Part shown: one piece after another, positions 30,071 through 38,903 of the stretch
Numbering within the stretch: position 1 is the first letter of the stretch
Layout of the letters: every line of letters starts with the position of its first letter
Assembly: GCF_000384295.1 (NCBI RefSeq)
Contig: NZ_KB913037.1
Location: 7,999,533 to 8,063,532 of the forward strand
Length of the DNA stretch: 64,000 bases
Origin: Amycolatopsis balhimycina FH 1894
Lineage (GTDB): Bacteria; Actinomycetota; Actinomycetes; Mycobacteriales; Pseudonocardiaceae
Reading direction: 5' to 3'
The notes under the pieces: model-generated
What the model was told of the DNA's origin: nothing
Seen by the model: the letters and a program-made list of their open reading frames with translations, nothing else
Databases searched by the model: none
Position numbers and translations under genes: made by a program

Positions 30071-32170
30071 GTGACCGATGCCGACGACCTCCCGTTCCTC
30101 CGCAAGCAGGCCCGGACCCAGCGCTTCACCCTCGGCGCGCCGAAGGAGTTCCGGGTCGCCCCGGACGGCTCCCGCGTGCTGTTCCTGCGCGCGGAGTCGG
30201 GCACCGACCCCCGGCACAGCCTCTGGTCGGCCGACCTGGCGACCGGCGCCGAGAAGAAGCTCGTCGACGCCGCCGAGCTGCTGCCCGGCGAGGAGGAGCT
30301 GCCCGCCGAGGAGCGCGCGCGGCGCGAACGGGCCCGCGAAACCGGCGGCGGCGTCGTCCACTACGGCGTGGACGCGGGCTTCTCGGTCGCCGCGTTCTCG
30401 CTCTCGGGCAAGCTCTACACGCTGGACCTCGCGTCGGGTGAGGTGACGCTGCGCGTCGACGGCGCGGTGATCGACCCGCGGCCGGACCCGACCGGCACGC
30501 ACGTCGCCTACGTGCAGAACCGGCGGCTGCACGTGATGGAGCTGGCGACCGGCGACGACCGCGTGCTCGTCGAGGAGGAGGGCGAGGACATCGCCTGGGG
30601 CCTCGCCGAGTTCATCGCCGCCGAGGAGATGGACCGCACCCGCGGCTACTGGTGGGCCCCCGACGGCCGCAGCGTCCTGGCCGAGCGGTCCGACCGCGGC
30701 CCGGTCCCGCGCTGGACCATCGCCGACCCCGCCAACCCGCAGAACCCGGCCAACGTCGTCGCCTACCCGGCCGCGGGCACCACGAACGCGCTCGTTTCCC
30801 TGGCGGTGCTCGGCCTGGACGGCTCCCGCGTGGACGTCTCGCCCGGCGAGTGGGAGTACCTGGCGTCGGTGCACTGGTCCGCCGGGGGTCCGCCGCTGCT
30901 GGCCGTGCAGCCGCGGGACCAGAAGCGGATGGACGTCCTTTCTTTGGATGTCACCGACGGCTCGACGTCGGTCGTGCACACCGCCTCCGACCAGCACTGG
31001 ATCGACATCGTCGGCGGCGTCCCGGCGTGGACGCCCGACGGCAGGCTGGTCACCGAGGGCATGGTCGACGGCGACCACCGGCTGTTCGTCGGCGGCGAAG
31101 CCGTCACCCCGGCCGGGCTGCAGCTGCGGGCCGTGCTCGACGTCGGCGCCGAGATCCTCTTCAGCGCCTCCGAGGACGACCCGACGCAGATCCACGTCTT
31201 CCGGACCGAAGGTGCGTCGATCCGTCGCCTGTCCACTGTGGACGGCGTGCACGTCGGCGCCGGGTCCGCCGCGGTCACCGTGCTTTCTTCGTGGAGCCTC
31301 GAGTACAGCGGCCCGCGCGTAGCGGTGCTGCGGGACGGCTCGCCGGTGGCGTCGATCGAGGCGTCCACTGTGGACCCGGACGTCGTGCCGAACGTGACCT
31401 GGCTGACGCTGGGGGAGCGGGGCCTGCGCGCGGCGCTGCTGCTGCCGCGGGGGTACGAGCCGAGCGAAGGCAAGCTGCCGGTGCTGCTCGACCCGTACGG
31501 CGGGCCGCACGCCCAGCGCGTGCTGCAGAGCCGCAACGCGTACCTGACGTCGCAGTGGCTGGCCGACCAGGGCTTCGCGGTGCTCGTCGCGGACGGCCGC
31601 GGCACGCCCGGCCGCGGCGCGGCGTGGGAGCGCGAGATCGCCGGGCGCCTCGCCGACGTCACGCTGCAGGACCAGGTGGACGCACTGCAGGCGGCGGCAG
31701 TTTCCTTCCCCGAGCTGGACACCGAGCGCGTCGCGATCCGCGGCTGGTCGTACGGCGGTTACCTGTCGGCGCTGGCGGTGCTGCGGCGTCCGGACGTCTT
31801 CCACGCGGCGGTCGCGGGCGCGCCGGTCACCGACTGGTCGTTGTACGACACGCACTACACCGAGCGGTACCTCGGCAAACCGCAGGACGAACCGGAGAGC
31901 TACGCGCACAACTCGCTGATCGAGAGCGCGGGCGAGCTGAGCCGCGCCCTGCTGATCGTGCACGGGCTGGCGGACGACAACGTGTTCGTCGCGCACGCGC
32001 TGCGGCTGTCGTCGGCGTTGCTGGCGAAGGGCCGTGCGCACGTCTTCCTGCCGCTGGCCGGCGCCACCCACATGACGCCGCAGGCCGAAGAGGTCGCGGA
32101 GAACCTGATGCGCACGCAGGTGGACTGGCTGCTGCGCGAGCTTTCCGCTGTCGACAAGGAGAATGCATGA
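30071..32170 (+). CDS. S9-family prolyl oligopeptidase / dipeptidyl-peptidase IV-like
   Basis: A 699-residue cytoplasmic serine peptidase. The N-terminal half is a beta-propeller with WD-like repeats (DIAWGLAEFIAAEEMDRTRGYWW is the double-glutamate motif that holds the substrate amino end in DPP4-type enzymes). The C-terminal alpha/beta domain has the catalytic serine in RGWSYGGYLSAL, aspartate in HGLADDNVF and histidine in GATHMT. It likely releases X-Pro dipeptides. GTG at 30,071 follows the PPK2 gene by 20 bases. The stop overlaps the next gene as ATGA. Confidence 0.9.
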   Translation: MTDADDLPFLRKQARTQRFTLGAPKEFRVAPDGSRVLFLRAESGTDPRHSLWSADLATGAEKKLVDAAELLPGEEELPAEERARRERARETGGGVVHYGVDAGFSVAAFSLSGKLYTLDLASGEVTLRVDGAVIDPRPDPTGTHVAYVQNRRLHVMELATGDDRVLVEEEGEDIAWGLAEFIAAEEMDRTRGYWWAPDGRSVLAERSDRGPVPRWTIADPANPQNPANVVAYPAAGTTNALVSLAVLGLDGSRVDVSPGEWEYLASVHWSAGGPPLLAVQPRDQKRMDVLSLDVTDGSTSVVHTASDQHWIDIVGGVPAWTPDGRLVTEGMVDGDHRLFVGGEAVTPAGLQLRAVLDVGAEILFSASEDDPTQIHVFRTEGASIRRLSTVDGVHVGAGSAAVTVLSSWSLEYSGPRVAVLRDGSPVASIEASTVDPDVVPNVTWLTLGERGLRAALLLPRGYEPSEGKLPVLLDPYGGPHAQRVLQSRNAYLTSQWLADQGFAVLVADGRGTPGRGAAWEREIAGRLADVTLQDQVDALQAAAVSFPELDTERVAIRGWSYGGYLSALAVLRRPDVFHAAVAGAPVTDWSLYDTHYTERYLGKPQDEPESYAHNSLIESAGELSRALLIVHGLADDNVFVAHALRLSSALLAKGRAHVFLPLAGATHMTPQAEEVAENLMRTQVDWLLRELSAVDKENA

Positions 32171-33117
32171 GCCGCTGGGGCCTCACGATCCCGCTGACCG
32201 GGGTGCCGCTGGTGGCGCACCGCGAGCTGGTCGAACAGCTGCCGGACCTGGGCTATACGGACGCGTGGACGGCGGAGACGGCGGGCACGGACGCGTTCAC
32301 GCCGCTGGTGCTGGCGTCGCAGTGGGCACCGCAGCTGCGGCTGGGCACGGCGATCGTCCCGGTGTACACGCGCGGACCGGGCCTGCTGGCGATGCAGGCG
32401 GCGACGGTGGCCGAGCTGGCGCCCGGCCGGTTCGTCCTCGGCATCGGCGCGTCGTCCCCGGTGATCGTCTCCAGCTGGAACGCGGCTCCGTTTGAAGAGC
32501 CTTTCGCGCGTTCTCGCGACACGCTGCGCTTCCTGCGGTCGGCGCTGGCGGGGGAGAAGGTCAGCGAGAAGTACGAGACGTTCGCGGTCTCGAAGTTCCG
32601 GCTGGAGCGCCCGGCCGACCCACCGCCGTCGATCATGCTGGCGGCTCTGCGCCCGGGGATGCTTCGCCTGGCCGCGCGGGAAGCGGACGGCGCGATCACG
32701 AACTGGCTGGCGGCTTCGGACGTGCCTCGCGTGCGTGCTGTCGTCGGTCCCGACGTCGAGCTGGCGGCGCGGATCTTCGTGTGCCCGACCGAAGACGCGG
32801 AGGCGGCGCGAGGTCTGGGCCGGATGCTGATCTCGAGCTACCTGACGGTTCCGGTGTACGCGGCGTTCCACGAATGGCTTGGTCGCGGGGAGGCACTGGC
32901 GCCGATGCACGAGGCGTGGGCGGCGGGTGACCGGCAGAAGGCGAACCAGGTGATCCCGGACTCCGTCGTGGACGAACTGGTGATCCACGGCAGCGTCGAG
33001 TCGTGCCGGGAGCAAGTGCAGTCCTATGTGGACAACGGCTTGACGACACCGATCATCGCTCTGCTGCCGACCGGCGACGACCCGTTCGAGCAGGTCCGCG
33101 GCCTGGCGCCGCGCTGA
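32167..33117 (+). CDS. LLM class F420-dependent oxidoreductase
   Basis: A 316-residue luciferase-like protein: RWGLTIPLTGVPL, TDAWTAETAGTDAFTPLVLASQ, LRLGTAIVPVYTRGPGLLAMQAATVAELAPGRFVLGIGASSPV. This is the pattern of F420-dependent TIM-barrel oxidoreductases of actinobacteria. Its start codon overlaps the peptidase stop (ATGA), so the two are made together, though their jobs have no evident link. Substrate unknown. Confidence 0.88.
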   Translation: MSRWGLTIPLTGVPLVAHRELVEQLPDLGYTDAWTAETAGTDAFTPLVLASQWAPQLRLGTAIVPVYTRGPGLLAMQAATVAELAPGRFVLGIGASSPVIVSSWNAAPFEEPFARSRDTLRFLRSALAGEKVSEKYETFAVSKFRLERPADPPPSIMLAALRPGMLRLAAREADGAITNWLAASDVPRVRAVVGPDVELAARIFVCPTEDAEAARGLGRMLISSYLTVPVYAAFHEWLGRGEALAPMHEAWAAGDRQKANQVIPDSVVDELVIHGSVESCREQVQSYVDNGLTTPIIALLPTGDDPFEQVRGLAPR

Positions 33118-33126
33118 CCGGGGTTC

Positions 33127-33501
33127 TCACGTGAAGGTGACGGTGGCCAGCGCGAGCCCGATGGCGCCCGCGGCCAGGCCCGCGGCCACCGTCACCACCA
33201 CGTTCAGCACCGCGTACAGCCGCGTCTTCTCCAGGAACAGCCGCACGGTTTCGTAGCCGAACGTCGAGAACGTCGTCAGGCCGCCGCAGAAGCCCACCGC
33301 CACCAGCGCGCGCACCGACGACGGCTCCGCGCCGTGCAGGAGCCGGCCGCTCAGGAAGCCCAAGATGAACGAGCCCGCGATGTTCACCGTCAGGGTCCCG
33401 AACGGGAACGGCGAGTCACGCCACCGCTGCACCCGCCGGTCGGTCAGGTAGCGCAGGATCGACCCCACCGCCCCGCCGAGGGCCACGAGGACCGGCGTCA
33501 C
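33127..33501 (-). CDS. crcB: Fluoride exporter FluC (CrcB), copy 1
   Basis: A 124-residue four-helix membrane protein. The GGxxGSxLRY start motif ([13 protein letters not shown]), the asparagine in [17 protein letters not shown] [13 protein letters not shown], and the phenylalanine-box motif [15 protein letters not shown] are those of Fluc channels, which form dual-topology dimers with two fluoride pores. It lies in one operon with DUF190 and a second FluC. Two different subunits next to each other suggest a heterodimer of fixed, opposite topologies. Confidence 0.93.
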   Translation of the reverse strand: MTPVLVALGGAVGSILRYLTDRRVQRWRDSPFPFGTLTVNIAGSFILGFLSGRLLHGAEPSSVRALVAVGFCGGLTTFSTFGYETVRLFLEKTRLYAVLNVVVTVAAGLAAGAIGLALATVTFT

Positions 33502-33830
33502 TCCGCCCGCCCCCCGTGCCGGACCACCTCGACCTGGTCGAGCGTCACCAGGCCCTCGCCGATCAGCTCGTCCAGCCGGGGCAGGAACGCCCGCAGCTTC
33601 GCCTCTTCGTCGATGATCACGATCACCAGCGGCAGGTCCTCCGACAGCGACAGGATCCGCGTCGTGTGGATCAGCGAGGACGCGCCGTAGCCTTCGACGC
33701 CGCGAAGCACCGAAGCGCCCGCGAGCCCGGCGTCGCGCGCCCGGCGGACGATCTCGTGGTAAAGCGGCTTGTGGTGCCAGTGGTCGTCTTCGCCGATGTA
33801 GATCGTCAGGCGAGTTTGCAGTCCTTCCAT
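33498..33830 (-). CDS. DUF190 domain protein between two fluoride exporter genes
   Basis: A 110-residue DUF190 protein: [43 protein letters not shown] then [29 protein letters not shown]190 has a PII-like fold of trimers with a nucleotide-binding loop, and is often encoded with crcB. A regulatory role for fluoride export is likely but unproven. It overlaps the first crcB by four bases (ATGA) and abuts the second by one base. Confidence 0.88.
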   Translation of the reverse strand: MEGLQTRLTIYIGEDDHWHHKPLYHEIVRRARDAGLAGASVLRGVEGYGASSLIHTTRILSLSEDLPLVIVIIDEEAKLRAFLPRLDELIGEGLVTLDQVEVVRHGGRAE

Positions 33831-34231
33831 CAGCGTCCCTTCCGCACCGCGCGGGTCGCCGTCAGGCCGGCCGTCACCGCGGTCAGGCACAGCACCACCG
33901 ACGCCAGCGTGTAGGCCAGCGAAACCAGTATCCGCCCGGTCGTCGCCGCGTCGAGGGTGTCGGTCACGAACGTGGAGAACGTCGTGAAGCCGCCGAGGAT
34001 CCCGACGCCGAGGAACGGCCGGAGGAGGTGGTGCGGCCGGGCCGTCGTCGTCAGGATCGCCATCAGGACGCCGATGAGGAGGCAGCCGATGACGTTGGTG
34101 AGCAGCGTCGCGACGGCGAACTCCCCGCGCGCGTGCGGGATCGCCACCGAAAGGCCGTACCGGGCGAGGCTGCCCAGCGCGCCGCCCGCGCCGACCGCGA
34201 GCAGGACGTCCCACCTGGGCACGCTGATCAC
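33830..34231 (-). CDS. crcB: Fluoride exporter FluC (CrcB), copy 2
   Basis: A 133-residue four-helix membrane protein with [30 protein letters not shown] and [15 protein letters not shown], which are the FluC signatures. It is the first gene of the crcB-DUF190-crcB operon. The arginine/lysine distribution (basic C-terminus RAVRKGR) differs from copy 1, as expected if the two insert in opposite directions. GAGGAGGTGATC precedes the start. No crcB-type fluoride riboswitch is recognisable in the 138 bases upstream. Confidence 0.92.
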   Translation of the reverse strand: MISVPRWDVLLAVGAGGALGSLARYGLSVAIPHARGEFAVATLLTNVIGCLLIGVLMAILTTTARPHHLLRPFLGVGILGGFTTFSTFVTDTLDAATTGRILVSLAYTLASVVLCLTAVTAGLTATRAVRKGR

Positions 34232-34337
34232 CTCCTCGCGGTGAACCTACTCCCGATGGCCGACGCGTTCCCGCCACCCGGTCGAGCATGCTGGACCAGG
34301 CCGGATGACAGGCAGCCGCCGGTCGCCGTACTGTTGC

Positions 34338-34356
34338 GCAGGGTAGGCAACCCTAA
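34338..34356 (+). promoter_or_regulatory. Iron box (DtxR/IdeR/DmdR type) before the siderophore operon
   Basis: On the minus strand TTAGGGTTGCCTACCCTGC matches the consensus TTAGGTTAGGCTAACCTAA at 13 of 19 positions and keeps both half-sites. It ends 13 bases before the ATG of the decarboxylase, so the iron-loaded repressor would block transcription. Confidence 0.75.
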
Positions 34357-34369
34357 GGAAGGCGGGTAC

Positions 34370-35902
34370 ATGCGGGGAGACGGGCTGGCCGGCGGCGAGG
34401 GCGGCGCGGACAGGCTCGGCGAGCTGATCCCGGCGGCCCTGCGCGGGATGGCGGCCGGAATCGCCGAGCGACGCGGCCCGGTTCCGGCGGGCGGACCGGC
34501 GGCGGTGGCCGCGGCACTGGTGGCGGAGCGTGGCGACCCGGTCCCGGCGGCCGTGGCCGTCGAGCGCGGCGGGTTCCACGCGGCCGCCGCTGCGATGCGG
34601 GGCACCGAATCCACGCCGGTTTCGGCCGCCCGCCGCACTCAGCTGCCCCGCCGCGGGATCGGCGCCGAAGCCGCCCTGGAAGGGCTGAGCCGGCTCCTGG
34701 CCGCGGGCTCAGCCGACCCCGCCGACCCGGCCTGCGCCGCCCACCTGCACTGCCCGCCGCTCGCGGTGGCCGTCGCCGCGGATGTCGTCGCGAGTGCGCT
34801 CAACCCCTCGATGGACTCCTGGGACCAGGCCCCCGTCGCCAGCGAGCTCGAGCGCGAGTTCACCGCCGGAATCGCCCGATTGTGTTACCCCGAGGCGGAA
34901 ACCCCCGACGCCGTGGTGACCACCGGCGGGACCGAGTCCAACCTCCTCGGCCTGCTCCTGGCCCGCGAACGCGACCCCGGGGTCCAGCCCGTCTGCGGCG
35001 CCAACGCCCACCACAGCGTCGCCCGCGCCGCCTGGCTGCTCGGCCTGCCCGCGCCCGTCGTCGTCCCCTGCGAGGGCGACCGACTGCTCCCGGGCGCCCT
35101 CGCCGAAGTCGTCACCGCGCGGAGTGTCGTCGTCGCGACCGCGGGGACCACCAACACCGGCACCCTCGACCCGCTGCCCGAAATCGCCGGGATCTGCCGC
35201 CAAAACGGGGCCCGGCTGCACGTCGACGCCGCCTACGGCGGGATGGCGCTGTGCAGTGACGCCCTGAAAAGCAAGCTCGCCGGGCTCGAACTCGCCGATT
35301 CCGTCGCCCTCGACCTGCACAAGTTCGGCTGGCAGCCGGTCGCGGCCGGGCTCTTCGCCGCCCGCGAGGCCGCCGACCTCGGCGCGCTGACCGTCCGCGC
35401 CGAGTACCTCAACGCCGACGACGACACCGAAGCCGGCCTGCCGGACCTGCTCGGCCGCTCGATCCGGACGTCGCGGCGGCCGGACGCCTTCCGGATGGCC
35501 GTCACCGTGCACGCGCTGGGCACCGACGGCCTCGGCGCGCTCGTCGAGCGCTGCTGCACCACCGCGACGGAGGTCGCGAAGCGCGTCGAGGAGCATCCCG
35601 GCCTCCGGCTCTGGGGCGCGCCGGAGCTGTCCACTGTGGTGCTGCGCCCGGTCGTGGCCGACGAAACCGGCGACGACGAGCTCGTCGCCCGCGTGCGCCG
35701 CGCGCTGCTCGAGGCGGGCACCGCGGTGATCGGCCGCGCCGCGCTCCCGACCGGCCCCGGTGGCGCGAACCAGCTGTGGCTCAAGCTGACCCTGCTGCAC
35801 CCGGAAACCACCGGCGACGACTACGGCCCGCTGCTCGACCGGATCGCCGCCACGGCCGGCGCCGAGCTCGTCGCCGGCCGGGAAAGCCCGGTCGCTTCGT
35901 GA
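34370..35902 (+). CDS. PLP-dependent diamine-forming decarboxylase of siderophore synthesis (DesA-like)
   Basis: A 510-residue group II decarboxylase. TTGGTESNLLGLLLARERD and LHVDAAYGGMALCS hold the cofactor; the Schiff-base lysine is in ALDLHKFGWQPVAAGLFA. It resembles DesA (lysine to cadaverine) and the 2,4-diaminobutyrate decarboxylases of siderophore operons; which amine is made is not readable. An N-terminal region of about 90 residues is alanine-rich. The ATG at 34,370 follows GGAAGG and an iron box. Its stop overlaps the next gene by GTGA, and the remaining three genes of the operon overlap in the same way. Confidence 0.88.
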   Translation: MRGDGLAGGEGGADRLGELIPAALRGMAAGIAERRGPVPAGGPAAVAAALVAERGDPVPAAVAVERGGFHAAAAAMRGTESTPVSAARRTQLPRRGIGAEAALEGLSRLLAAGSADPADPACAAHLHCPPLAVAVAADVVASALNPSMDSWDQAPVASELEREFTAGIARLCYPEAETPDAVVTTGGTESNLLGLLLARERDPGVQPVCGANAHHSVARAAWLLGLPAPVVVPCEGDRLLPGALAEVVTARSVVVATAGTTNTGTLDPLPEIAGICRQNGARLHVDAAYGGMALCSDALKSKLAGLELADSVALDLHKFGWQPVAAGLFAAREAADLGALTVRAEYLNADDDTEAGLPDLLGRSIRTSRRPDAFRMAVTVHALGTDGLGALVERCCTTATEVAKRVEEHPGLRLWGAPELSTVVLRPVVADETGDDELVARVRRALLEAGTAVIGRAALPTGPGGANQLWLKLTLLHPETTGDDYGPLLDRIAATAGAELVAGRESPVAS

Positions 35903-37176
35903 GGCGCCACCACCTGGCCGGTGTCGGGATCGGGCCGTTCAACCTCTCGCTCGCGGCGCTCGCCGCCCCGGTCGACGGGCTCGACGCGGTGTTCTTCGAC
36001 GCCCGCCCGGAGTTCCGGTGGCACCCCGGCCTGCTGGTCGAGGGCGCGACGCTGCAGGTGCCGTTCCTGGCCGACCTGGTGACGCTCGCCGACCCGACGA
36101 ACCCGTTCTCCTTCCTCAACTACCTGCGCGACCGCGGCCGCCTGCTGCCGTTCTACTTCGCCGAGCGGTTCCACCCGCTGCGCGCCGAATACGACGACTA
36201 CGGCCGGTGGGCCGCGGCCCGGCTGCCGTCGTGTCACTTCGGGCACGAAGTGACCGGCCTCCGCTGGGCCGGCGACGCCTTCGAACTGACGATCGCCGGG
36301 CAGGAACCGGTGCTCGCAGACAACGTCGTGCTCGGCGTCGGTTCGGTGCCGTCGGTGCCGGAACCCCTGCGCGACCTGGTCGCGGATCCCGGCGTCCTGG
36401 CCCTGCACTCGGCCGATTACCTGGCGCATCGGGAGGAACTCCTCGCCGCCGAGAGCGTCACGGTCGTCGGGTCCGGTCAGTCCGGGGCCGAAGTCGTGCT
36501 CGACCTGCTGCGCTCACGGTCCACTATGGACGGATTGCGCTGGCTGGCGCGGACGCCGGCGTTCGCGCCGATGGAGTACTCGAAGCTCGGGCTGGAGCAG
36601 TTCACCCCGGACTACACGGCGTACTTCCACGGCCTGCCCGAAGCCGTCCGCGACCGGCTGCTGCCCGCGCAATGGCAGCTGTACAAGGGAATCGACGCCG
36701 AGACGATCGGCGCGATCCACGACGAACTCTACCGCCGCAGCATCATCGGCCCGCCGGGTGCGGTGCTGACCCCCGGCGTCGAAGTCGTCTCGGCGTCTAC
36801 GGTGGACGGACAGATCGAACTCGGCGTCCGGCACGCGCAGCAGGGCCGCGGCGGCACCCTGCGCACGGCCGCCGTCGTCGCGGCCACCGGCTACACCGAG
36901 ACGCCGACCCGGTCGCTGCTGGCCGGGCTCGGCGACGCCGTCCACCGCGACCGGCAGGGCCGGCTCGAAGTCGGCGCCGGCTACCGCGTCGCGCTCGACG
37001 TGCCGGGGCCGCTGTTCGTGCAGAACGCCGAACGGCACACCCACGGGCCCGGCGCCCCGGACCTCGGCCTCGGCGCCTGGCGCGCGGCCGTCATCCTCAA
37101 CGCGGTGTGCGGCAAGACCGTGCACGAGCTGCCCGACCGCACCGCCTTCACGACGTTCGGCCTGGAGGAGAAGTGA
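35899..37176 (+). CDS. L-lysine/L-ornithine (or diamine) N-hydroxylase of siderophore synthesis
   Basis: A 425-residue class B flavin monooxygenase. The FAD motif is LAGVGIGPFNLSLAAL, the substrate-side motif is PFLADLVTLADPTNPFSFLNYL, the NADPH motif is VTVVGSGQSGAEVVLDLL, and ATGYTET closes the fold. It hydroxylates a primary amine to make the hydroxamate precursor, as DesB does with cadaverine. GTG at 35,899 overlaps the decarboxylase stop, so the decarboxylase product is its likely substrate. No acyltransferase (DesC-type) gene follows, which is unusual for hydroxamate pathways. Confidence 0.93.
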   Translation: MRRHHLAGVGIGPFNLSLAALAAPVDGLDAVFFDARPEFRWHPGLLVEGATLQVPFLADLVTLADPTNPFSFLNYLRDRGRLLPFYFAERFHPLRAEYDDYGRWAAARLPSCHFGHEVTGLRWAGDAFELTIAGQEPVLADNVVLGVGSVPSVPEPLRDLVADPGVLALHSADYLAHREELLAAESVTVVGSGQSGAEVVLDLLRSRSTMDGLRWLARTPAFAPMEYSKLGLEQFTPDYTAYFHGLPEAVRDRLLPAQWQLYKGIDAETIGAIHDELYRRSIIGPPGAVLTPGVEVVSASTVDGQIELGVRHAQQGRGGTLRTAAVVAATGYTETPTRSLLAGLGDAVHRDRQGRLEVGAGYRVALDVPGPLFVQNAERHTHGPGAPDLGLGAWRAAVILNAVCGKTVHELPDRTAFTTFGLEEK

Positions 37177-38903
37177 CCCTCGACGACGCGGCCGCCTGGC
37201 GCGCGGCCGGTGCCCTGATCACGCACAAGATGCTCGGCGAACTGTCCTATGAGCACATGCTGGAGCCGGTCGACGGCGACGACGCGTACCGGCTGGAGCT
37301 ACCCGGCGCCACCTACACGTTCCGGGCCCGGCGCGGCGCGTTCGACGCCTGGACGGTCGAGCCGGGCAGCGCGCGCCGGTCCGGCGAACCGGTCACCGAC
37401 CCACGCACCCTCGTCGTGGACGCCCGCGAAGTCCTGGGGCTGAGCGGGCTGCGGCTGGCCGACGTGCTCGCCGAGCTGACCTCGACGGTCGCCAACGAGG
37501 CCGCCCGGCTGCGGCGCGCGCCGACCGCCACGGAACTGTCCACGATGGACTACAACGTGGCCGACGGGCACCTGACCGGTCATCCGCGGCTGGTGCTCAA
37601 CAAGGGCCGCGTCGGGTTTTCCGCGGCCGACCGGGCCCGGTACGCGCCCGAGGCAGGCGAGGACATCCGGCTGCGCTGGTTCGCCGTCCACCCGGACCAC
37701 GCCGAGTTCCGCTGCGTCGACGAGCTGAGCCGGGACGCGCTGCTGGCCGCCGAACTCGGCGAACTGCGGGAAGAGTTCGCCGCGAAGGCACCCGAGGACT
37801 ACGTGTGGGTGCCCGTGCACCCGTGGCAGGCCGACGAAGTCCTCGGCACGCTCTACGCCGCCGAACTCGCCACCGGTGTCGTGATCGACCTCGGGGAGAG
37901 CGCCGACGGCTACCGGCCGCACCAGACGGTCCGGACCCTGGCGAACGTGAGCACGCCCGGCCGCCACGACGTCAAGACCGCCGTGTCGGTGCGGAACACG
38001 CTCGTCTACCGCGGGCTCAACTCCGCGGCCACGCTCGCCGGGCCGTCGGTGACGACCTGGCTGCGCCGGATCGGCGCGGCCGACCCGCTGCTGACCGAGA
38101 AGTACCGGTTCGGGCTGCTCGGCGAAGTCGCGAGCGTGTCGGTGAAGCACCCGCTGTTCGGGCACCTCGAGGAACTGCCGTACCGGTTCCACGAAACCCT
38201 GGGCGCGCTGTGGCGGGAGCCCATTCAGCTCGCGGAGGAGGAGCGCGCGATTTCGTTCGCCGCGCTGCCCTACCGCGGGCCGGACGGCGTCTCGATGCTG
38301 TCGCACCTGATCGGCGGCGGGGACGCGACAGCGTGGCTGACGCGCCTTTTCGACCTGGTGCTGACGCCGTTGCTGCAGTGGCTCCTGCGCCACGGCGTCG
38401 GGTTCTGCCCGCACGGCCAGAACCTGGTCCTCGTCGTCGACGCCGCCGGGTTCCCGCGGCGGGTGCTGATCAAGGACTTCGCCCAGGGCGTCGACCTGCT
38501 CGACGAGCAGGTCGAAAGCTACGAGAGCCTCCCGCCCGAAGCCGCGGCGGACATGCTGCGCTGGCCGGCGCACCTGCTGGCCCAGTCGCTGTTCAGCTCG
38601 GTGTTCTCCGGCCAGTTCCGGTTCTGGGCCGAAGTCCTGCTCGACGAGCTCGGCCTGCCGCGGGCGGCGTTCTGGGCGCCGGTCCGGGAGATCGTCGGCC
38701 GCTACCGCGACGAGAACCCGGACGTGGCCGCGCGCTTCGACGCGTGCCGCCTGTTCGCCCCCGACGTCGAGCGCGTGACGCTCAACCGGGAGCACTTCGC
38801 CGGCCAGGGCTTCGACAAGGTGGAGCGCGACGACGAGTTCGACGTCCGCTGGGGCCGGGTGCCGAACCCGCTGCACGCCCCGGACCCGGATGGCGCCTGG
38901 TGA
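37173..38903 (+). CDS. IucA/IucC-family (NIS) siderophore synthetase
   Basis: A 576-residue ATP-dependent synthetase. The N-terminal IucA/C domain has ATELSTMDYNVADGHLTGHPRLVLNKGR and VPVHPWQADEVL, and the ATP-binding region VSTPGRHDVKTAVSVRN; the C-terminal FhuF-like part has HGVGFCPHGQNLVLVVD and RVLIKDFAQGVDLL, with ARFDACRLFAPD near the end. NIS enzymes join carboxylates to amines or hydroxylamines. It is nearest in layout to DesD, which condenses and cyclises N-hydroxy-N-acyl diamines. GTG start overlaps the hydroxylase stop. Confidence 0.92.
   Translation: MTLDDAAAWRAAGALITHKMLGELSYEHMLEPVDGDDAYRLELPGATYTFRARRGAFDAWTVEPGSARRSGEPVTDPRTLVVDAREVLGLSGLRLADVLAELTSTVANEAARLRRAPTATELSTMDYNVADGHLTGHPRLVLNKGRVGFSAADRARYAPEAGEDIRLRWFAVHPDHAEFRCVDELSRDALLAAELGELREEFAAKAPEDYVWVPVHPWQADEVLGTLYAAELATGVVIDLGESADGYRPHQTVRTLANVSTPGRHDVKTAVSVRNTLVYRGLNSAATLAGPSVTTWLRRIGAADPLLTEKYRFGLLGEVASVSVKHPLFGHLEELPYRFHETLGALWREPIQLAEEERAISFAALPYRGPDGVSMLSHLIGGGDATAWLTRLFDLVLTPLLQWLLRHGVGFCPHGQNLVLVVDAAGFPRRVLIKDFAQGVDLLDEQVESYESLPPEAAADMLRWPAHLLAQSLFSSVFSGQFRFWAEVLLDELGLPRAAFWAPVREIVGRYRDENPDVAARFDACRLFAPDVERVTLNREHFAGQGFDKVERDDEFDVRWGRVPNPLHAPDPDGAW

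Noticed and set aside
34232..34369. Fluoride riboswitch before the crcB operon
   Set aside because: The gap lacks the conserved crcB-motif sequence; the clear signal there is an iron box facing the other operon.
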